DNA from: Nocardioides zeae
GTDB lineage: Bacteria; Actinomycetota; Actinomycetes; Propionibacteriales; Nocardioidaceae
Direction of reading: 5' to 3'
Length of the DNA stretch: 64,000 bases
Assembly (NCBI RefSeq): GCF_010686755.1
Contig: NZ_JAAGXA010000002.1
Location: 1 to 64,000 of the forward strand
Positions 35,908 through 45,068 of the stretch are shown piece after piece; within the stretch, counting starts at the first letter, position 1; every line of letters begins with the position of its first letter. A program made the translations under genes and the position numbers. A model generated the notes under the pieces. The model was not told the DNA's origin. It ran no database searches and worked only from the letters and a program-made list of their open reading frames with translations.

Positions 35908-35913
35908 TAGGGT
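35908..35913 (+). promoter_or_regulatory. Leaderless -10 box for the VanZ-like gene
   Basis: TAGGGT ends six bases before the GTG start, with no ribosome-binding site between. Confidence 0.5.
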
Positions 35914-35919
35914 CGGACC

Positions 35920-36456
35920 GTGTTCCGCCAGGTCCCCGTGCTCCCCGTCGTCGTGCCGATCGCTGCCGTCGTGCTCCTCGGCCTCCTCCTCCACCTGCGC
36001 CGTCGGGGCCTGCTCGACCTGCAGCGGGCGAGCGTCGCGCTCGCGCTGGCGGCGTACGTCGCGGGTGTCGTCGCGAACACGGTGTTCCCGATCTACCTCG
36101 ACAAGCCGACCTCCACGGCGCCGTGGCACGCGGGGCTCGCCCTCGTCCCCCTCCACGACTACGAGGTGGCCGACGCGCTCATGAACGTCGGCGTGTTCCT
36201 CCCGGTGGGCGTGCTCGCGTCCCTCCTCCTGGCCCGACCGTCCTGGGCACGGGTGCTCGCCGCCGCGGCGCTCTTCAGCCTGGTCATCGAGGTGACGCAG
36301 TACGTCACCGCCCGCACCCTGGGCGGCGGGCACGTCGCCGACGCGGACGACCTGCTCTGGAACGTGGTGGGCGGCGTGCTCGGCTGGGGGCTGCTGCGCC
36401 TGGCCGTGCGTGCACCGGCGCTGGCGCGGCTGCACGACCGGTTCGCCTGGCGCTGA
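35920..36456 (+). CDS. VanZ-like membrane protein
   Basis: 178 aa with four hydrophobic helices. The VanZ-family pattern is visible: NTVFPIYLDKP, PLHDYEVADALMNVGVFLPVG and SLVIEVTQYVTARTLGGGHVADADDLLWN, the last being the signature EVxQ...DxDDLxxN block. VanZ relatives are linked to low-level glycopeptide tolerance, but most have no defined role. Convergent with the second PucR/CdaR regulator. Confidence 0.85.
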   Translation: MFRQVPVLPVVVPIAAVVLLGLLLHLRRRGLLDLQRASVALALAAYVAGVVANTVFPIYLDKPTSTAPWHAGLALVPLHDYEVADALMNVGVFLPVGVLASLLLARPSWARVLAAAALFSLVIEVTQYVTARTLGGGHVADADDLLWNVVGGVLGWGLLRLAVRAPALARLHDRFAWR

Positions 36457-36495
36457 GCCGGCTGCCGGATCCGCACAGCCCGCACCCCCGGCCCC

Positions 36496-37725
36496 TCACC
36501 CCGACCGGGCCCCGGCCCGCGCGCGCTCCGCGTGGAGCGCCGGGAGCAGCACGGAGGCCATCGCCGGGTCGTCCACCGCCTCGCCGAGGAGGTCGCGGAG
36601 CCGCCGCATCCGGTGCCGCACCGTCTGGTGGTGCACCCCCAGCTGCTCCGCCAGCACCGGGGCGCTGCCCCGGGTCTGCAACCACGCGAGCAGGGTCTCC
36701 GCGAGCGCGTCGCGCTGGGCGGGCTTGCAGACGTCGAGCGGGGCCAGCAGGTCGGAGGTCACCTGCTCCAGCAGCGCCTCGTCGGCGTGCAACCAGAGCG
36801 TCTCGCGGTGCTCGGCGCAGCGCACCACCCCGTCCGGGGGAAGCGCGATGACGCCGCTCCGCACCAGGCGGAGGGCACGCACCGCCCACCGCACCCCGTG
36901 CGGCACCTCGTCCGGCTCTCCTCCCCAGCCGAGGGCGACCGGCCGTCGACCCCGGTGCGCGAGCGCGGCCGCGACGTCGGCCGCGACGCGCTGGGCGACG
37001 ACGAGCACCGCCCGCCCCCGCAGCACGCCGGCCAGCAGGTCCTCCCGGAAGGGCTCGACCGCGGCGACCTGGGCCGCACGCGCGGCCCCCTGCACGGTCT
37101 CCGTGACCACGGCGACGAGCGGCCCCGGCGGCGGCCAGGAGAGCCCGGCCTCCTGCGCCAGGGCGCCGAGCCGGGTCGGCGACGCACCGGCGAGGAGCGC
37201 CGCGAACAGACGGGTGCGGGGCTCCTCCGTCGCCACCCGGGGCGCCGCGGTGCGCTGCTCCTCGACGTACCCGCGCACCGCCTGGTCGTGCAGCCACCGC
37301 TGGTAGGCGAGGAGGACGTCAGTGACCCGGTCCACGAGCGCCGGTGGCGTCGCCAGCTCGGCGGCCCGGCGCCGGAGCTCCGACCAGCCCTGCTGGGTGG
37401 CCACCTGGTGGGCGGCCTGCATGGCGTCGAGGTCGTGGCCCGCGGCGGCCTCGAGCCGACCGAGCCGGTCGAAGTGCCGGGCGAGCTCGCCGGTGCGCAC
37501 CGACGCGCCCGCGAGCGCGTCGACGAACGCCGTGACCGCCAGCGCGACCGCCTCGTCGACGACGGGCCGCAGCGTGGGGTGCGCGAACCCGGCGACCACC
37601 GCGACCACCTCGTCGGCGAGGCGGCGGCTGAACGCGGGCACGCGGGGCCGGTACGCCGTGGCGAGCCCCGGCGCGAGGCCGTGGGCGCGCGCGAGCGGGC
37701 ACGGCGCCGCGTCCCCGTCGACCAC
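36496..37725 (-). CDS. PucR/CdaR-family transcriptional regulator 2
   Basis: 409 aa, GTG with GGGAGG five bases upstream. Paralog of the regulator at 27514: same helical N-terminus (RTGELARHFDRLGRLEAAAG, DLDAMQAAHQVATQQGW) and the same C-terminal HTH, AETLLAWLQTRGSAPVLAEQ followed by LGVHHQTVRHRMRRLRDLLG. Divergent from the mce operon across a 280-base gap that contains a perfect TTGTCA-N6-TGACAA palindrome, so it is the best local candidate to control that operon. Confidence 0.87.
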   Translation of the reverse strand: MVDGDAAPCPLARAHGLAPGLATAYRPRVPAFSRRLADEVVAVVAGFAHPTLRPVVDEAVALAVTAFVDALAGASVRTGELARHFDRLGRLEAAAGHDLDAMQAAHQVATQQGWSELRRRAAELATPPALVDRVTDVLLAYQRWLHDQAVRGYVEEQRTAAPRVATEEPRTRLFAALLAGASPTRLGALAQEAGLSWPPPGPLVAVVTETVQGAARAAQVAAVEPFREDLLAGVLRGRAVLVVAQRVAADVAAALAHRGRRPVALGWGGEPDEVPHGVRWAVRALRLVRSGVIALPPDGVVRCAEHRETLWLHADEALLEQVTSDLLAPLDVCKPAQRDALAETLLAWLQTRGSAPVLAEQLGVHHQTVRHRMRRLRDLLGEAVDDPAMASVLLPALHAERARAGARSG

Positions 37726-37854
37726 GGCACCTCCCCGGCTCCCCCGGCGCGGTCGTCGACCGGCGCTCCCCCTGACGTCCGCAGTGAACGGTCGGCGGGC
37801 CGGTGGGTCCAGCCCCGAGGCGCCGGCGGGGGCCGACGGACCCGGTTGCGGAGC

Positions 37855-37882
37855 AGAAGTTGTCAGGCCCGTGACAACTTCT
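37855..37882. promoter_or_regulatory. Perfect operator palindrome upstream of the mce operon
   Basis: AGAAGTTGTCA (37855-37865), spacer GGCCCG, TGACAACTTCT (37872-37882): 11-bp arms without mismatch. It lies about 130 bases from the regulator start and 43 bases upstream of the mce -35-like box. Core and spacing equal the two sites at 31137 and 31171. Confidence 0.7.
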
Positions 37883-37924
37883 CCGCCCCCGACCACCGAG
37901 GGGCCACCAGATTGGCTCCGAGCG

Positions 37925-37952
37925 GTGACAGGTGACCGGCACCACACATAGT
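37925..37952 (+). promoter_or_regulatory. Candidate promoter of the mce operon
   Basis: GTGACA (37925-37930), 16-base spacer, CATAGT (37947-37952), about 53 bases before the ATG at 38006. Sequence resemblance only. Confidence 0.4.
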
Positions 37953-38005
37953 TTCGCCGCGCTGCGGCTCCTCGTCGCGGCCCGAGGACGACAGGGGGAA
38001 CCGCG

Positions 38006-39793
38006 ATGGGCGGCACGGTCGAGGTCACCGGCCTGACGAAGAGCTACGGGCGCCAGAACATCTGGCGCGACGTGAGCCTGACGCTCGAGCCCGGGGAGAT
38101 CACGGCGCTGCTGGGCCCGTCGGGCACGGGCAAGTCCGTGTTCCTCAAGTCGGTGATGGGCCTCGTGCGACCGGAGGCGGGCCGCATCCTCGTGGACGGC
38201 GTCGACATGGTCTCCGCGAAGGAGTCCCAGCGCCTCGAGCTGCGCCGCCGCTTCGGCGTGCTCTTCCAGGACGGCGCGCTGTTCGGCTCGATGAACGTCT
38301 ACGACAACGTCGCCTTCCCCCTGCGCCAGCACACGAAGCTGCCCGAGCGGGAGATCCGCCAGCGGGTGCTCGAGAAGCTCGACATGGTCGGGCTCGTCGG
38401 GCAGGAGCACAAGGTGCCGGGCGAGATCTCGGGCGGCATGAAGAAGCGCGCCGGGCTGGCGCGCGCGCTCGTCACCGACCCGTCCATCATCCTCATCGAC
38501 GAGCCCGACTCGGGCCTCGACCCGGTGCGCACCTCCAACCTCGCGCAGCTGCTCATGGAGGTCAGCACCGCCACGGACGCGACCATGCTGGTCGTCACCC
38601 ACAACATCGAGCTCGCCCGCACGCTGCCCGACAACCTCGGGATGCTCTACCGCCGCGAGCTCGTCATGTTCGGCCCCCGCGAGCAGTTCCTGCTCACCGA
38701 CCACCCCGTCGTCTCGCAGTTCATGAGCGGCGACCCGGACGGCCCGATCGGGATGAGCGAGGAGGCCGACCACCGCCGCACCGACGCGACCGACCCCTAC
38801 CCCGCGGCGCCCGTCGGACCTGGGGGGCCGACGGGCACCGCGCTGCTGTCCCGCCACGCGGGCGCCCGCTCGATCGAGGTGCTGCCCCGGCAGCTGGTCT
38901 CGCGCACGGGCTTCCCGCGTGCGGCGACGACCCGGCACCGCGAGCGCATCGACTCCGGCGCGGCGCGCCTCCACGTCGCCCCCGACGACGAGGTCGACCG
39001 AGAACCGCCGCTCCTCCCCCGCAGCGCCGCCGTCACACGGGCGCTCCGCACCACCGGCGACCTCTTCGCGCTGGCCCTCGACACGGTGCGGGCCACCTTC
39101 CGCCGCCCCTTCGCGGCGCGCGAGCTGCTCGAGCAGTTCTGGTTCGTCGTCAGCGTCTCCTGGGTGCCCGCGATGCTCGTCGCGATCCCGTTCGGCGCGG
39201 TCATCGCGCTCCAGCTCGGCACGCTGACGCGCCAGATCGGCGCCCAGTCGTTCACCGGCGCCGCCAGCGTGCTCGCCGTCGTGCAGCAGGCAGCGCCGAT
39301 CGTCACGACCCTCGTCATCGCCGGTGCCGGCGGCGCGGCCATCTGCGCGGCGCTGGGCGCGCGCCGCACCCGCGACGAGATCGACGCCCTGCGGGTGATG
39401 GGCGTCGATCCGGTGCAGCACCTCGTCGTGCCGCGGGTCATCGCGTGCATCCTGGCGGCGGTCCTGCTCAACGGGCTCGTGTCCGTCGTCGGCGTCATCG
39501 GCGGCTACGTCTTCAACGTGATCGTGCAGGGCGGCACCCCGGGCGCCTACCTGTCGAGCTTCACCGCCCTCGCGCAGCTCTCCGACCTGTGGGTGGGTGA
39601 GCTCAAGGCCGTCATCTTCGGCTTCATCGCCGGCATCGTGGCCTGCCACCGGGGGCTCAACGCGGCCGGCGGGCCGAAGGGCGTCGGCGACGCCGTCAAC
39701 CAGGCCGTCGTCGTCACCTTCTTGCTCCTCTTCTTCGTCAACTTCGTCATCACGACGCTGTACCTGCAGCTCGTGCCCGGCAAGGGGGCCTGA
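38006..39793 (+). CDS. MceG/Mkl-type ATPase fused to YrbEA-type permease
   Basis: 595 aa, ATG after AGGGGG. Residues 1 to about 245 are an Mce-system ABC ATPase: Walker A GPSGTGKS (37-44), signature SGGMKKRAGLARAL, Walker B IILIDEPDSGLDP, switch VVTHNIEL. A polar linker of about 85 residues resembles the C-terminal extension of actinobacterial MceG. From about residue 340 the frame continues into an MlaE/YrbE permease: ELLEQFWFVVSVSWVPAMLV, GGAAICAALGARRTRDEIDAL, RVMGVDPVQHLVVPRVIA. The two are normally separate genes. It would energise lipid import through the MceA-F complex encoded downstream. No frame break is visible. Confidence 0.93.
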   Translation: MGGTVEVTGLTKSYGRQNIWRDVSLTLEPGEITALLGPSGTGKSVFLKSVMGLVRPEAGRILVDGVDMVSAKESQRLELRRRFGVLFQDGALFGSMNVYDNVAFPLRQHTKLPEREIRQRVLEKLDMVGLVGQEHKVPGEISGGMKKRAGLARALVTDPSIILIDEPDSGLDPVRTSNLAQLLMEVSTATDATMLVVTHNIELARTLPDNLGMLYRRELVMFGPREQFLLTDHPVVSQFMSGDPDGPIGMSEEADHRRTDATDPYPAAPVGPGGPTGTALLSRHAGARSIEVLPRQLVSRTGFPRAATTRHRERIDSGAARLHVAPDDEVDREPPLLPRSAAVTRALRTTGDLFALALDTVRATFRRPFAARELLEQFWFVVSVSWVPAMLVAIPFGAVIALQLGTLTRQIGAQSFTGAASVLAVVQQAAPIVTTLVIAGAGGAAICAALGARRTRDEIDALRVMGVDPVQHLVVPRVIACILAAVLLNGLVSVVGVIGGYVFNVIVQGGTPGAYLSSFTALAQLSDLWVGELKAVIFGFIAGIVACHRGLNAAGGPKGVGDAVNQAVVVTFLLLFFVNFVITTLYLQLVPGKGA

Positions 39794-40632
39794 TGGCGCT
39801 CTCCCTCGGTCCGCTGACCTCGGTGGTCACCACGCCGCTCGACCGGCTCGCGTCGCTCGGCGCCGGCCTGCGGTTCCACCTGACGGTGCTGGCGTCCGTG
39901 CCCCGCACCCTGCGCCACCACCTCAAGGAGATCGTGCGCCTCCTCTCGGAGGTCAGCTTCGGCACCGGCGCGCTCGCCGTCATCGGCGGCACGATCGGCG
40001 TGATGGTCGGCATGACCCTCTTCGTCGGCACGGTCGTCGGCATGCAGGGCTACTCGGCCCTCGACCAGATCGGCACCGCGGCCCTCAACGGCTTCGTCTC
40101 GGCGTACTTCAACACCCGCGAGATCGCCCCCCTCGTCGCCGCGCTCGCGCTGTCGGCCACGGTCGGCTCGGGCTTCACCGCCCAGCTGGGCGCGATGCGG
40201 ATCAACGAGGAGGTCGACGCGCTCGACGTCATGGGCGTCTCGAGCCTGGCGTTCCTCGTGACGACGCGCGTCATCGCGGGCGTCGTCGCGATCGTGCCGC
40301 TCTACGTGGTCGGCCTGCTGGTCTCGTGGGCGGGCTCCCGCGCCGTGACGGTCTACTTCTACGGGCAGTCGGCCGGCACCTACGACCACTACTTCGGGCT
40401 CTTCCTGCCGCCGGGCGACATCCTCGGCTCGTTCGTGAAGGTCGTCGTCTTCGCGGTGCTCATCATCCTCATCCACTGCCGGCTCGGCTTCACGGCGACC
40501 GGCGGCCCCGCAGGCGTGGGCGTCGCGGTGGGCACCGCCGTGCGCCGCAGCATCGTCACCGTCGCGATCCTCGACCTGGCGCTCTCCATGGCGCTGTGGG
40601 GCACCACCACGACCGTGCGGGTGGCCGGATGA
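39793..40632 (+). CDS. yrbEB: YrbEB-type Mce ABC permease
   Basis: 279 aa, five to six helices. Permease family blocks: STGGxx-like SFGTGALAVIGGTIGVMVGMT, SGFTAQLGAMRINEEVDALDV, MGVSSLAFLVTTRVIAG. Pairs with the permease half of the upstream fusion to form the membrane channel of the Mce importer. ATG shares one base with the previous stop (TGATG). Confidence 0.93.
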   Translation: MALSLGPLTSVVTTPLDRLASLGAGLRFHLTVLASVPRTLRHHLKEIVRLLSEVSFGTGALAVIGGTIGVMVGMTLFVGTVVGMQGYSALDQIGTAALNGFVSAYFNTREIAPLVAALALSATVGSGFTAQLGAMRINEEVDALDVMGVSSLAFLVTTRVIAGVVAIVPLYVVGLLVSWAGSRAVTVYFYGQSAGTYDHYFGLFLPPGDILGSFVKVVVFAVLIILIHCRLGFTATGGPAGVGVAVGTAVRRSIVTVAILDLALSMALWGTTTTVRVAG

Positions 40633-41957
40633 ACGAGAACGCTCGCCGCCCCGTCGACCTCGTGCTCGGCCTGGTCCTCCTCCTCGTGATCGCCCTCGGC
40701 GCCGGCGGCGTCGTGCTGGCCTACGACCAGGCGTTCACGTCCCGCACCGAGATCGTGCTGACGACCGGATCGGTCGGCAACGCGCTGCAGAAGGGCTCCG
40801 ACGTGAAGCTCAACGGGGTGCCCGTCGGCGAGGTCACCGAGGTGCGGGCCACCGACGACGGCGCCCGCCTCGTGCTGGCCCTCGAGCCGGACGTCGCCGA
40901 CGGCCTGCCCGCGGACACCGTGGCCCGGCTCCTGCCGAAGACGCTCTTCGGCGAGCGCTACGTGCAGCTGCTCGCGAAGGGGGCCCGCAGCGGCGGCGGT
41001 CTCGCCGACGGCGCGACGATCCGGCAGGACGACTCCGACGAGGCCGTCGAGCTCGAGGAGGTGCTCGACGAGCTCCTGCCCGTGCTCCAGGCGGTGCAGC
41101 CGCAGAAGCTCGCGGCCACGCTCGGCGAGCTGACGCTGGCGCTTCGCGGCCAGGGCGCCTCGATCGGCGAGTCGATGGAGCTGTGGGGGTCCTACCTGAC
41201 CGAGCTCGCGCCGTACGTCCCCACCCTGACCGAGGACCTCCAGCGGCTGGCCGAGGTCGCGGACGTCTACGACGTCGCGGCGCCCGACCTGCTCGCCGCG
41301 CTCGAGGACCTCACCGTCACCGCGACGACCCTCGTCGAGGAGCGCACGACCCTGGACGACCTGTACGCCGGGGTGACGGCCGCCGCGACGAGCACCGACG
41401 CCTGGCTGACCGCCAACCAGCAGACCATCGTCGTGCTCGCGGAGGAGAGCCGGGAGGCGCTGGCCGCGGTCGCGCCGTACGCCACGCAGTTCCCCTGCGT
41501 GCTGCGGTCCGTCGCCGACTTCGAGCCGGTCATGGAGGAGGTCCTCGGTGTGGGGACCGCGGAGCCCGGCGTGAAGGTCACGCTCAGCATCGGCGACGTG
41601 AGCGGCGCCTACCAGCGCGGGACGGACCGACCGACCTACCGCACCGACGGGCAGCCGCGCTGCCCCTACACGGTGTCGTCGCGGTCGAGCGCACGGGAGA
41701 CCGGCGGCTCCGAGCCCGCCAGCGTGCGTCCGCCGACGGCGGACCTCCTCGAGTCGTACGTCGCGGGCGAGGGCTCGGCGACCCGCGCGCAGCAGGCGCT
41801 CGCGGCCGGGCTCGGCGACGCGAACTCGCCCGCCGAGAACCAGCTGATCGCCGAGCTCCTCGCCCCCGGCCAGGGCCTGGCCCCGGACGAGTACCCCGAC
41901 TGGGCGAGCCTGCTGCTCGGCCCCGGTCTCCGGGGCGCGGAGGTGGTGCTGCGATGA
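40629..41957 (+). CDS. mceA: Mce family protein MceA
   Basis: 442 aa, ATG overlapping the previous stop as ATGA. N-terminal transmembrane anchor (LVLGLVLLLVIALGAGGVVLAY), MCE/MlaD domain with GNALQKGSDVKLNGVPVGEV and the LLPKTLFGERYVQL strand, then a long helical region that in Mce complexes builds the periplasm-spanning tunnel. The Thr/Ser/Glu-rich C-terminus is longer than in the other subunits. Confidence 0.93.
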   Translation: MNENARRPVDLVLGLVLLLVIALGAGGVVLAYDQAFTSRTEIVLTTGSVGNALQKGSDVKLNGVPVGEVTEVRATDDGARLVLALEPDVADGLPADTVARLLPKTLFGERYVQLLAKGARSGGGLADGATIRQDDSDEAVELEEVLDELLPVLQAVQPQKLAATLGELTLALRGQGASIGESMELWGSYLTELAPYVPTLTEDLQRLAEVADVYDVAAPDLLAALEDLTVTATTLVEERTTLDDLYAGVTAAATSTDAWLTANQQTIVVLAEESREALAAVAPYATQFPCVLRSVADFEPVMEEVLGVGTAEPGVKVTLSIGDVSGAYQRGTDRPTYRTDGQPRCPYTVSSRSSARETGGSEPASVRPPTADLLESYVAGEGSATRAQQALAAGLGDANSPAENQLIAELLAPGQGLAPDEYPDWASLLLGPGLRGAEVVLR

Positions 41958-42976
41958 GGAGCGGACTGACCCCCGTCGCGGTGAAGAGCATCGTCTTCAC
42001 GCTCGTCACGGTGCTCGCCACGCTCGTGCTCGCCGCCACGATCCGCAACGGCAGCGGGGGCGGCGGGGAGTTCACCGCCCGCTTCACCGACGCCACCAGC
42101 CTCAACGAGGGCGACGACATCCGCATGGCCGGTGTGAAGGTCGGCGCGGTGCGCGACATCGAGGTCGCCGACGACGGCCTCGCCGAGGTCACCTTCACCG
42201 TCAGCGACGAGGTGGCCGTGCCCGCGGGCACGACCCTGGAGCTGCGGTTCCGCAACCTCGTCGGGCAGCGCTACATCGCGCTCCAGCCGCCGACCACGCC
42301 CGCGGGCGGCGACGCGATCGCCCCGGGCCACGAGTTCGGGGTCGACGCCACCTCGCCGGCCCTCGACCTCACGCTCCTCTTCAACGGCTTCCACCCGCTC
42401 TTCCGGCTGCTCGACCCCGAGGACGTCAACGCGCTCTCGGGCCAGGTGCTCGCCGTCTTCCAGGGCGACGGCGCCTCCGTCGACACCCTGCTGGAGAGCA
42501 CCGGCCGCCTCACCACCACCCTCGCCCAGAAGGACGCCGTGATCGGCCAGCTCATCACCAGCCTCGGATCCGTGCTCGCGACCGTCGAGAGTCGCACCGA
42601 CGAGGTCGACGCCACGATCGTGACGCTCCAGCAGCTCGTCAGCGGGCTCGCGGCCGACCGCGACACGATCGGCGCCACCCTCGACGGGCTCGGCTCGCTG
42701 TCCGTCAGCGTCGCCGACCTCCTCGACGAGGGGCGGGCACCGCTCCAGGAGTCGATCGTCGGTCTCGGCGACCTCGCCGGGAACCTCGCGGAGTCCAGCG
42801 ACACCATCGACACGCTGCTCGCCAACCTGCCGGGACGTCTCGACGCGCTGGGTCGGGTCGGGAGCTACGGCTCGTGGCTGAACTTCTACGCCTGCTCGGT
42901 GCAGGGGCTCATCCCGCTGCCCGAGGGCTACACGGGCGACCTGGGCGTCGAGCCGGTGGCAGCGAGGTGCCGGTGA
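41954..42976 (+). CDS. mceB: Mce family protein MceB
   Basis: 340 aa. One N-terminal helix ([19 protein letters not shown]), MCE domain with [20 protein letters not shown] and [14 protein letters not shown], then helical repeats. C-terminal cysteines FYACSVQG and VAARCR. ATGA overlap with mceA. Confidence 0.93.
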   Translation: MRSGLTPVAVKSIVFTLVTVLATLVLAATIRNGSGGGGEFTARFTDATSLNEGDDIRMAGVKVGAVRDIEVADDGLAEVTFTVSDEVAVPAGTTLELRFRNLVGQRYIALQPPTTPAGGDAIAPGHEFGVDATSPALDLTLLFNGFHPLFRLLDPEDVNALSGQVLAVFQGDGASVDTLLESTGRLTTTLAQKDAVIGQLITSLGSVLATVESRTDEVDATIVTLQQLVSGLAADRDTIGATLDGLGSLSVSVADLLDEGRAPLQESIVGLGDLAGNLAESSDTIDTLLANLPGRLDALGRVGSYGSWLNFYACSVQGLIPLPEGYTGDLGVEPVAARCR

Positions 42977-43998
42977 TGCGGCGCCGCCACCCCACCGCCT
43001 TCGCGGAGCGCAACCGCGTCGTCGTCGCGATCGTCGGCATCCTCGCCCTGGCGGGCGTCTTCCTGCTGACCTTCAACGCCGCGGCGCTCCCCCTCATCGG
43101 CGGTGGGCGCACCTACACGGCGGAGTTCGCCGAGGCCGGTGGGCTGCGGGCCGGCAACGAGGTGCGGGTCGCCGGCGTGCGCGTCGGCGAGGTGACCGGC
43201 CTCGAGCTCGACGGCGACGTCGTCGAGGTCACCTTCCGCGTGAAGGACGTCGAGCTGGGCTCCGAGACCCGGGCGGCGGTGAAGGTGAAGACGCTGCTCG
43301 GCCAGAAGTACCTGGCGGTGGAGCCCGCGGGACGCGGCGACCTCGACGGGACCATCCCGGTCTCGCGCACGAGCACGCCGTTCGACGTGACGGCGGCGTT
43401 CTCGCAGCTCTCCACGACGGTCGGCGAGATCGACACCGGGCAGCTCGAGGCCAGCTTCGAGGCACTCACGACGGCCTTCGCCGACACCCCCGAGGCGGTC
43501 CGCGCGACCGTCACCGGGCTCGCGGAGCTCTCGCGCACCGTGTCGAGCCGCGACGAGGAGCTCGCGAGCCTGCTCGAGGCGGCCGAGCAGGTGACCGGCA
43601 CCCTGGCGAGCCGCAACGAGGAGCTGGCCGACCTGCTCACCGACGGCGACCTGCTGCTCGAGGAGCTCGCCGCCCGGCGGGCCACCGTGAGCGCGCTGCT
43701 CGAGGGCACCACCCGGCTCGGCGAGCAGCTGCAGGGACTCGTCGCCGACAACGAGGCGACCCTCGCGCCTGCGCTGGCCCAGCTCGACACGGTCGCCGAG
43801 ATCCTCACCCGCAACCAGGAGGGGCTCGACGCGTCCCTGGCACGGCTGGGCCCCTACTACCGCCTGCTCGCCTCCGCGACCGGCAACGGCCGTTGGGTCG
43901 ACGCCTACGTCTGCGGCCTCTACGCGGCCGACGGCTCGCCCCACCTCGACAACGACGTCGAGCGCACCTGCGCCCCGACCGCCGGAGGTGGCTCGTGA
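42976..43998 (+). CDS. mceC: Mce family protein MceC
   Basis: 340 aa from ATG (TGATG); the preceding in-frame GTG at 42973 gives a four-base overlap and is equally possible. Anchor [22 protein letters not shown] domain [20 protein letters not shown] and [15 protein letters not shown], then a long coiled-coil-like helical region with [21 protein letters not shown]-terminal Cys pair (YVCGLY, RTCAPT). Confidence 0.92.
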   Translation: MRRRHPTAFAERNRVVVAIVGILALAGVFLLTFNAAALPLIGGGRTYTAEFAEAGGLRAGNEVRVAGVRVGEVTGLELDGDVVEVTFRVKDVELGSETRAAVKVKTLLGQKYLAVEPAGRGDLDGTIPVSRTSTPFDVTAAFSQLSTTVGEIDTGQLEASFEALTTAFADTPEAVRATVTGLAELSRTVSSRDEELASLLEAAEQVTGTLASRNEELADLLTDGDLLLEELAARRATVSALLEGTTRLGEQLQGLVADNEATLAPALAQLDTVAEILTRNQEGLDASLARLGPYYRLLASATGNGRWVDAYVCGLYAADGSPHLDNDVERTCAPTAGGGS

Positions 43999-45068
43999 GC
44001 ACCCGCACCCCGCGTCCTGCCGGCCGTCGTGCCCGGCTGCTCCGCAGCGGCGCCCTCCTGCTCGCCCTGGCGGCGGTCGTGCTCGCGGTGACCGCACGCT
44101 CGGCGTACGTCGACGGGCGGAGCACCACGGTCGTCGCCGACTTCGACTCGGCGGTGGGCCTCTACGTGGGCTCCGACGTGCAGGTGCTCGGCGTGCCCGT
44201 CGGGGAGGTGACCGAGATCGAGCCCGGCGTGGAGGCGGTCCGGGTCACGATGCGGCTCGATCCCGGCCGCAAGGTCGCGGCCGGCACCGCCGCCGTGATC
44301 GTGGCGCCGACGGTGGTGAGCGACCGCTACGTGCAGCTGACCGAGCCGTGGACCGAGGGCGCGGCGCTCGCCGACGGCGCCGTCATCGACGCCGACCGCA
44401 CCGCGGTGCCCGTCGAGATCGACGAGCTCTACACCAGCCTGGAGGACGTCAGCACCCGCCTCGGGCCCAACGGCGTCAACGCCGACGGGGCGCTCTCGGC
44501 CTTCCTCGAGGTCGCGGCCGAAAACCTCGACGGCACCGGTGCCGACCTCAACACGATGATCGGCGAGTTCAGCGACCTCTCCGCCACCGTCTCCGGCGTC
44601 GACGCCGACCTCTTCGCGACCATCGGTCACCTCGCCGAGCTGAGCGACATGCTCGAGGTGAACGACGAGACCGTCGGCTCGGCCACGTCCCGCTTCGCCG
44701 AGGTGGCCGACTACCTCGCCGCCGACCGCGACGACCTCGCCACCGCCGTGCAGGAGCTCGGCGCCGCGCTCGCCGTGCTCGACGACTTCATCGCCGACAA
44801 CCGCTCCGCGCTCCGCACGAGCGTCGACAACCTCGTCGGCCCCACCCAGACGCTCGTCAACCAGCGTGCGTCGCTCGAGGAGCTGCTGCGCATGGCGCCG
44901 CTGACGCTGCAGAACTTCCTGCAGGCCTACGACCCCGCGACCGGCAGCCTGCAGGGACGCGCCAACCTCAACGAGGCCAACCTGTGGAGCTCCGACGGCC
45001 TCAGTGCCCGCTCCTCGAGCGACGCCCCGCCCGTGCTGCTGCCCGGCATCGGGGAGACGGGCCGATGA
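43995..45068 (+). CDS. mceD: Mce family protein MceD
   Basis: 357 aa, GTG start overlapping mceC (GTGA). Basic N-terminus then an anchor helix ([19 protein letters not shown]), MCE domain with [20 protein letters not shown] and [13 protein letters not shown], then helical segments. Unlike MceB, MceC, MceE and MceF I see no cysteine in the mature part. Confidence 0.92.
   Translation: MSTRTPRPAGRRARLLRSGALLLALAAVVLAVTARSAYVDGRSTTVVADFDSAVGLYVGSDVQVLGVPVGEVTEIEPGVEAVRVTMRLDPGRKVAAGTAAVIVAPTVVSDRYVQLTEPWTEGAALADGAVIDADRTAVPVEIDELYTSLEDVSTRLGPNGVNADGALSAFLEVAAENLDGTGADLNTMIGEFSDLSATVSGVDADLFATIGHLAELSDMLEVNDETVGSATSRFAEVADYLAADRDDLATAVQELGAALAVLDDFIADNRSALRTSVDNLVGPTQTLVNQRASLEELLRMAPLTLQNFLQAYDPATGSLQGRANLNEANLWSSDGLSARSSSDAPPVLLPGIGETGR

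Noticed and set aside
38006..39793. Two separate genes for ATPase and permease
   Set aside because: No stop codon, internal ribosome-binding site or suitable start with clear spacing was seen between the domains; the frame is continuous.
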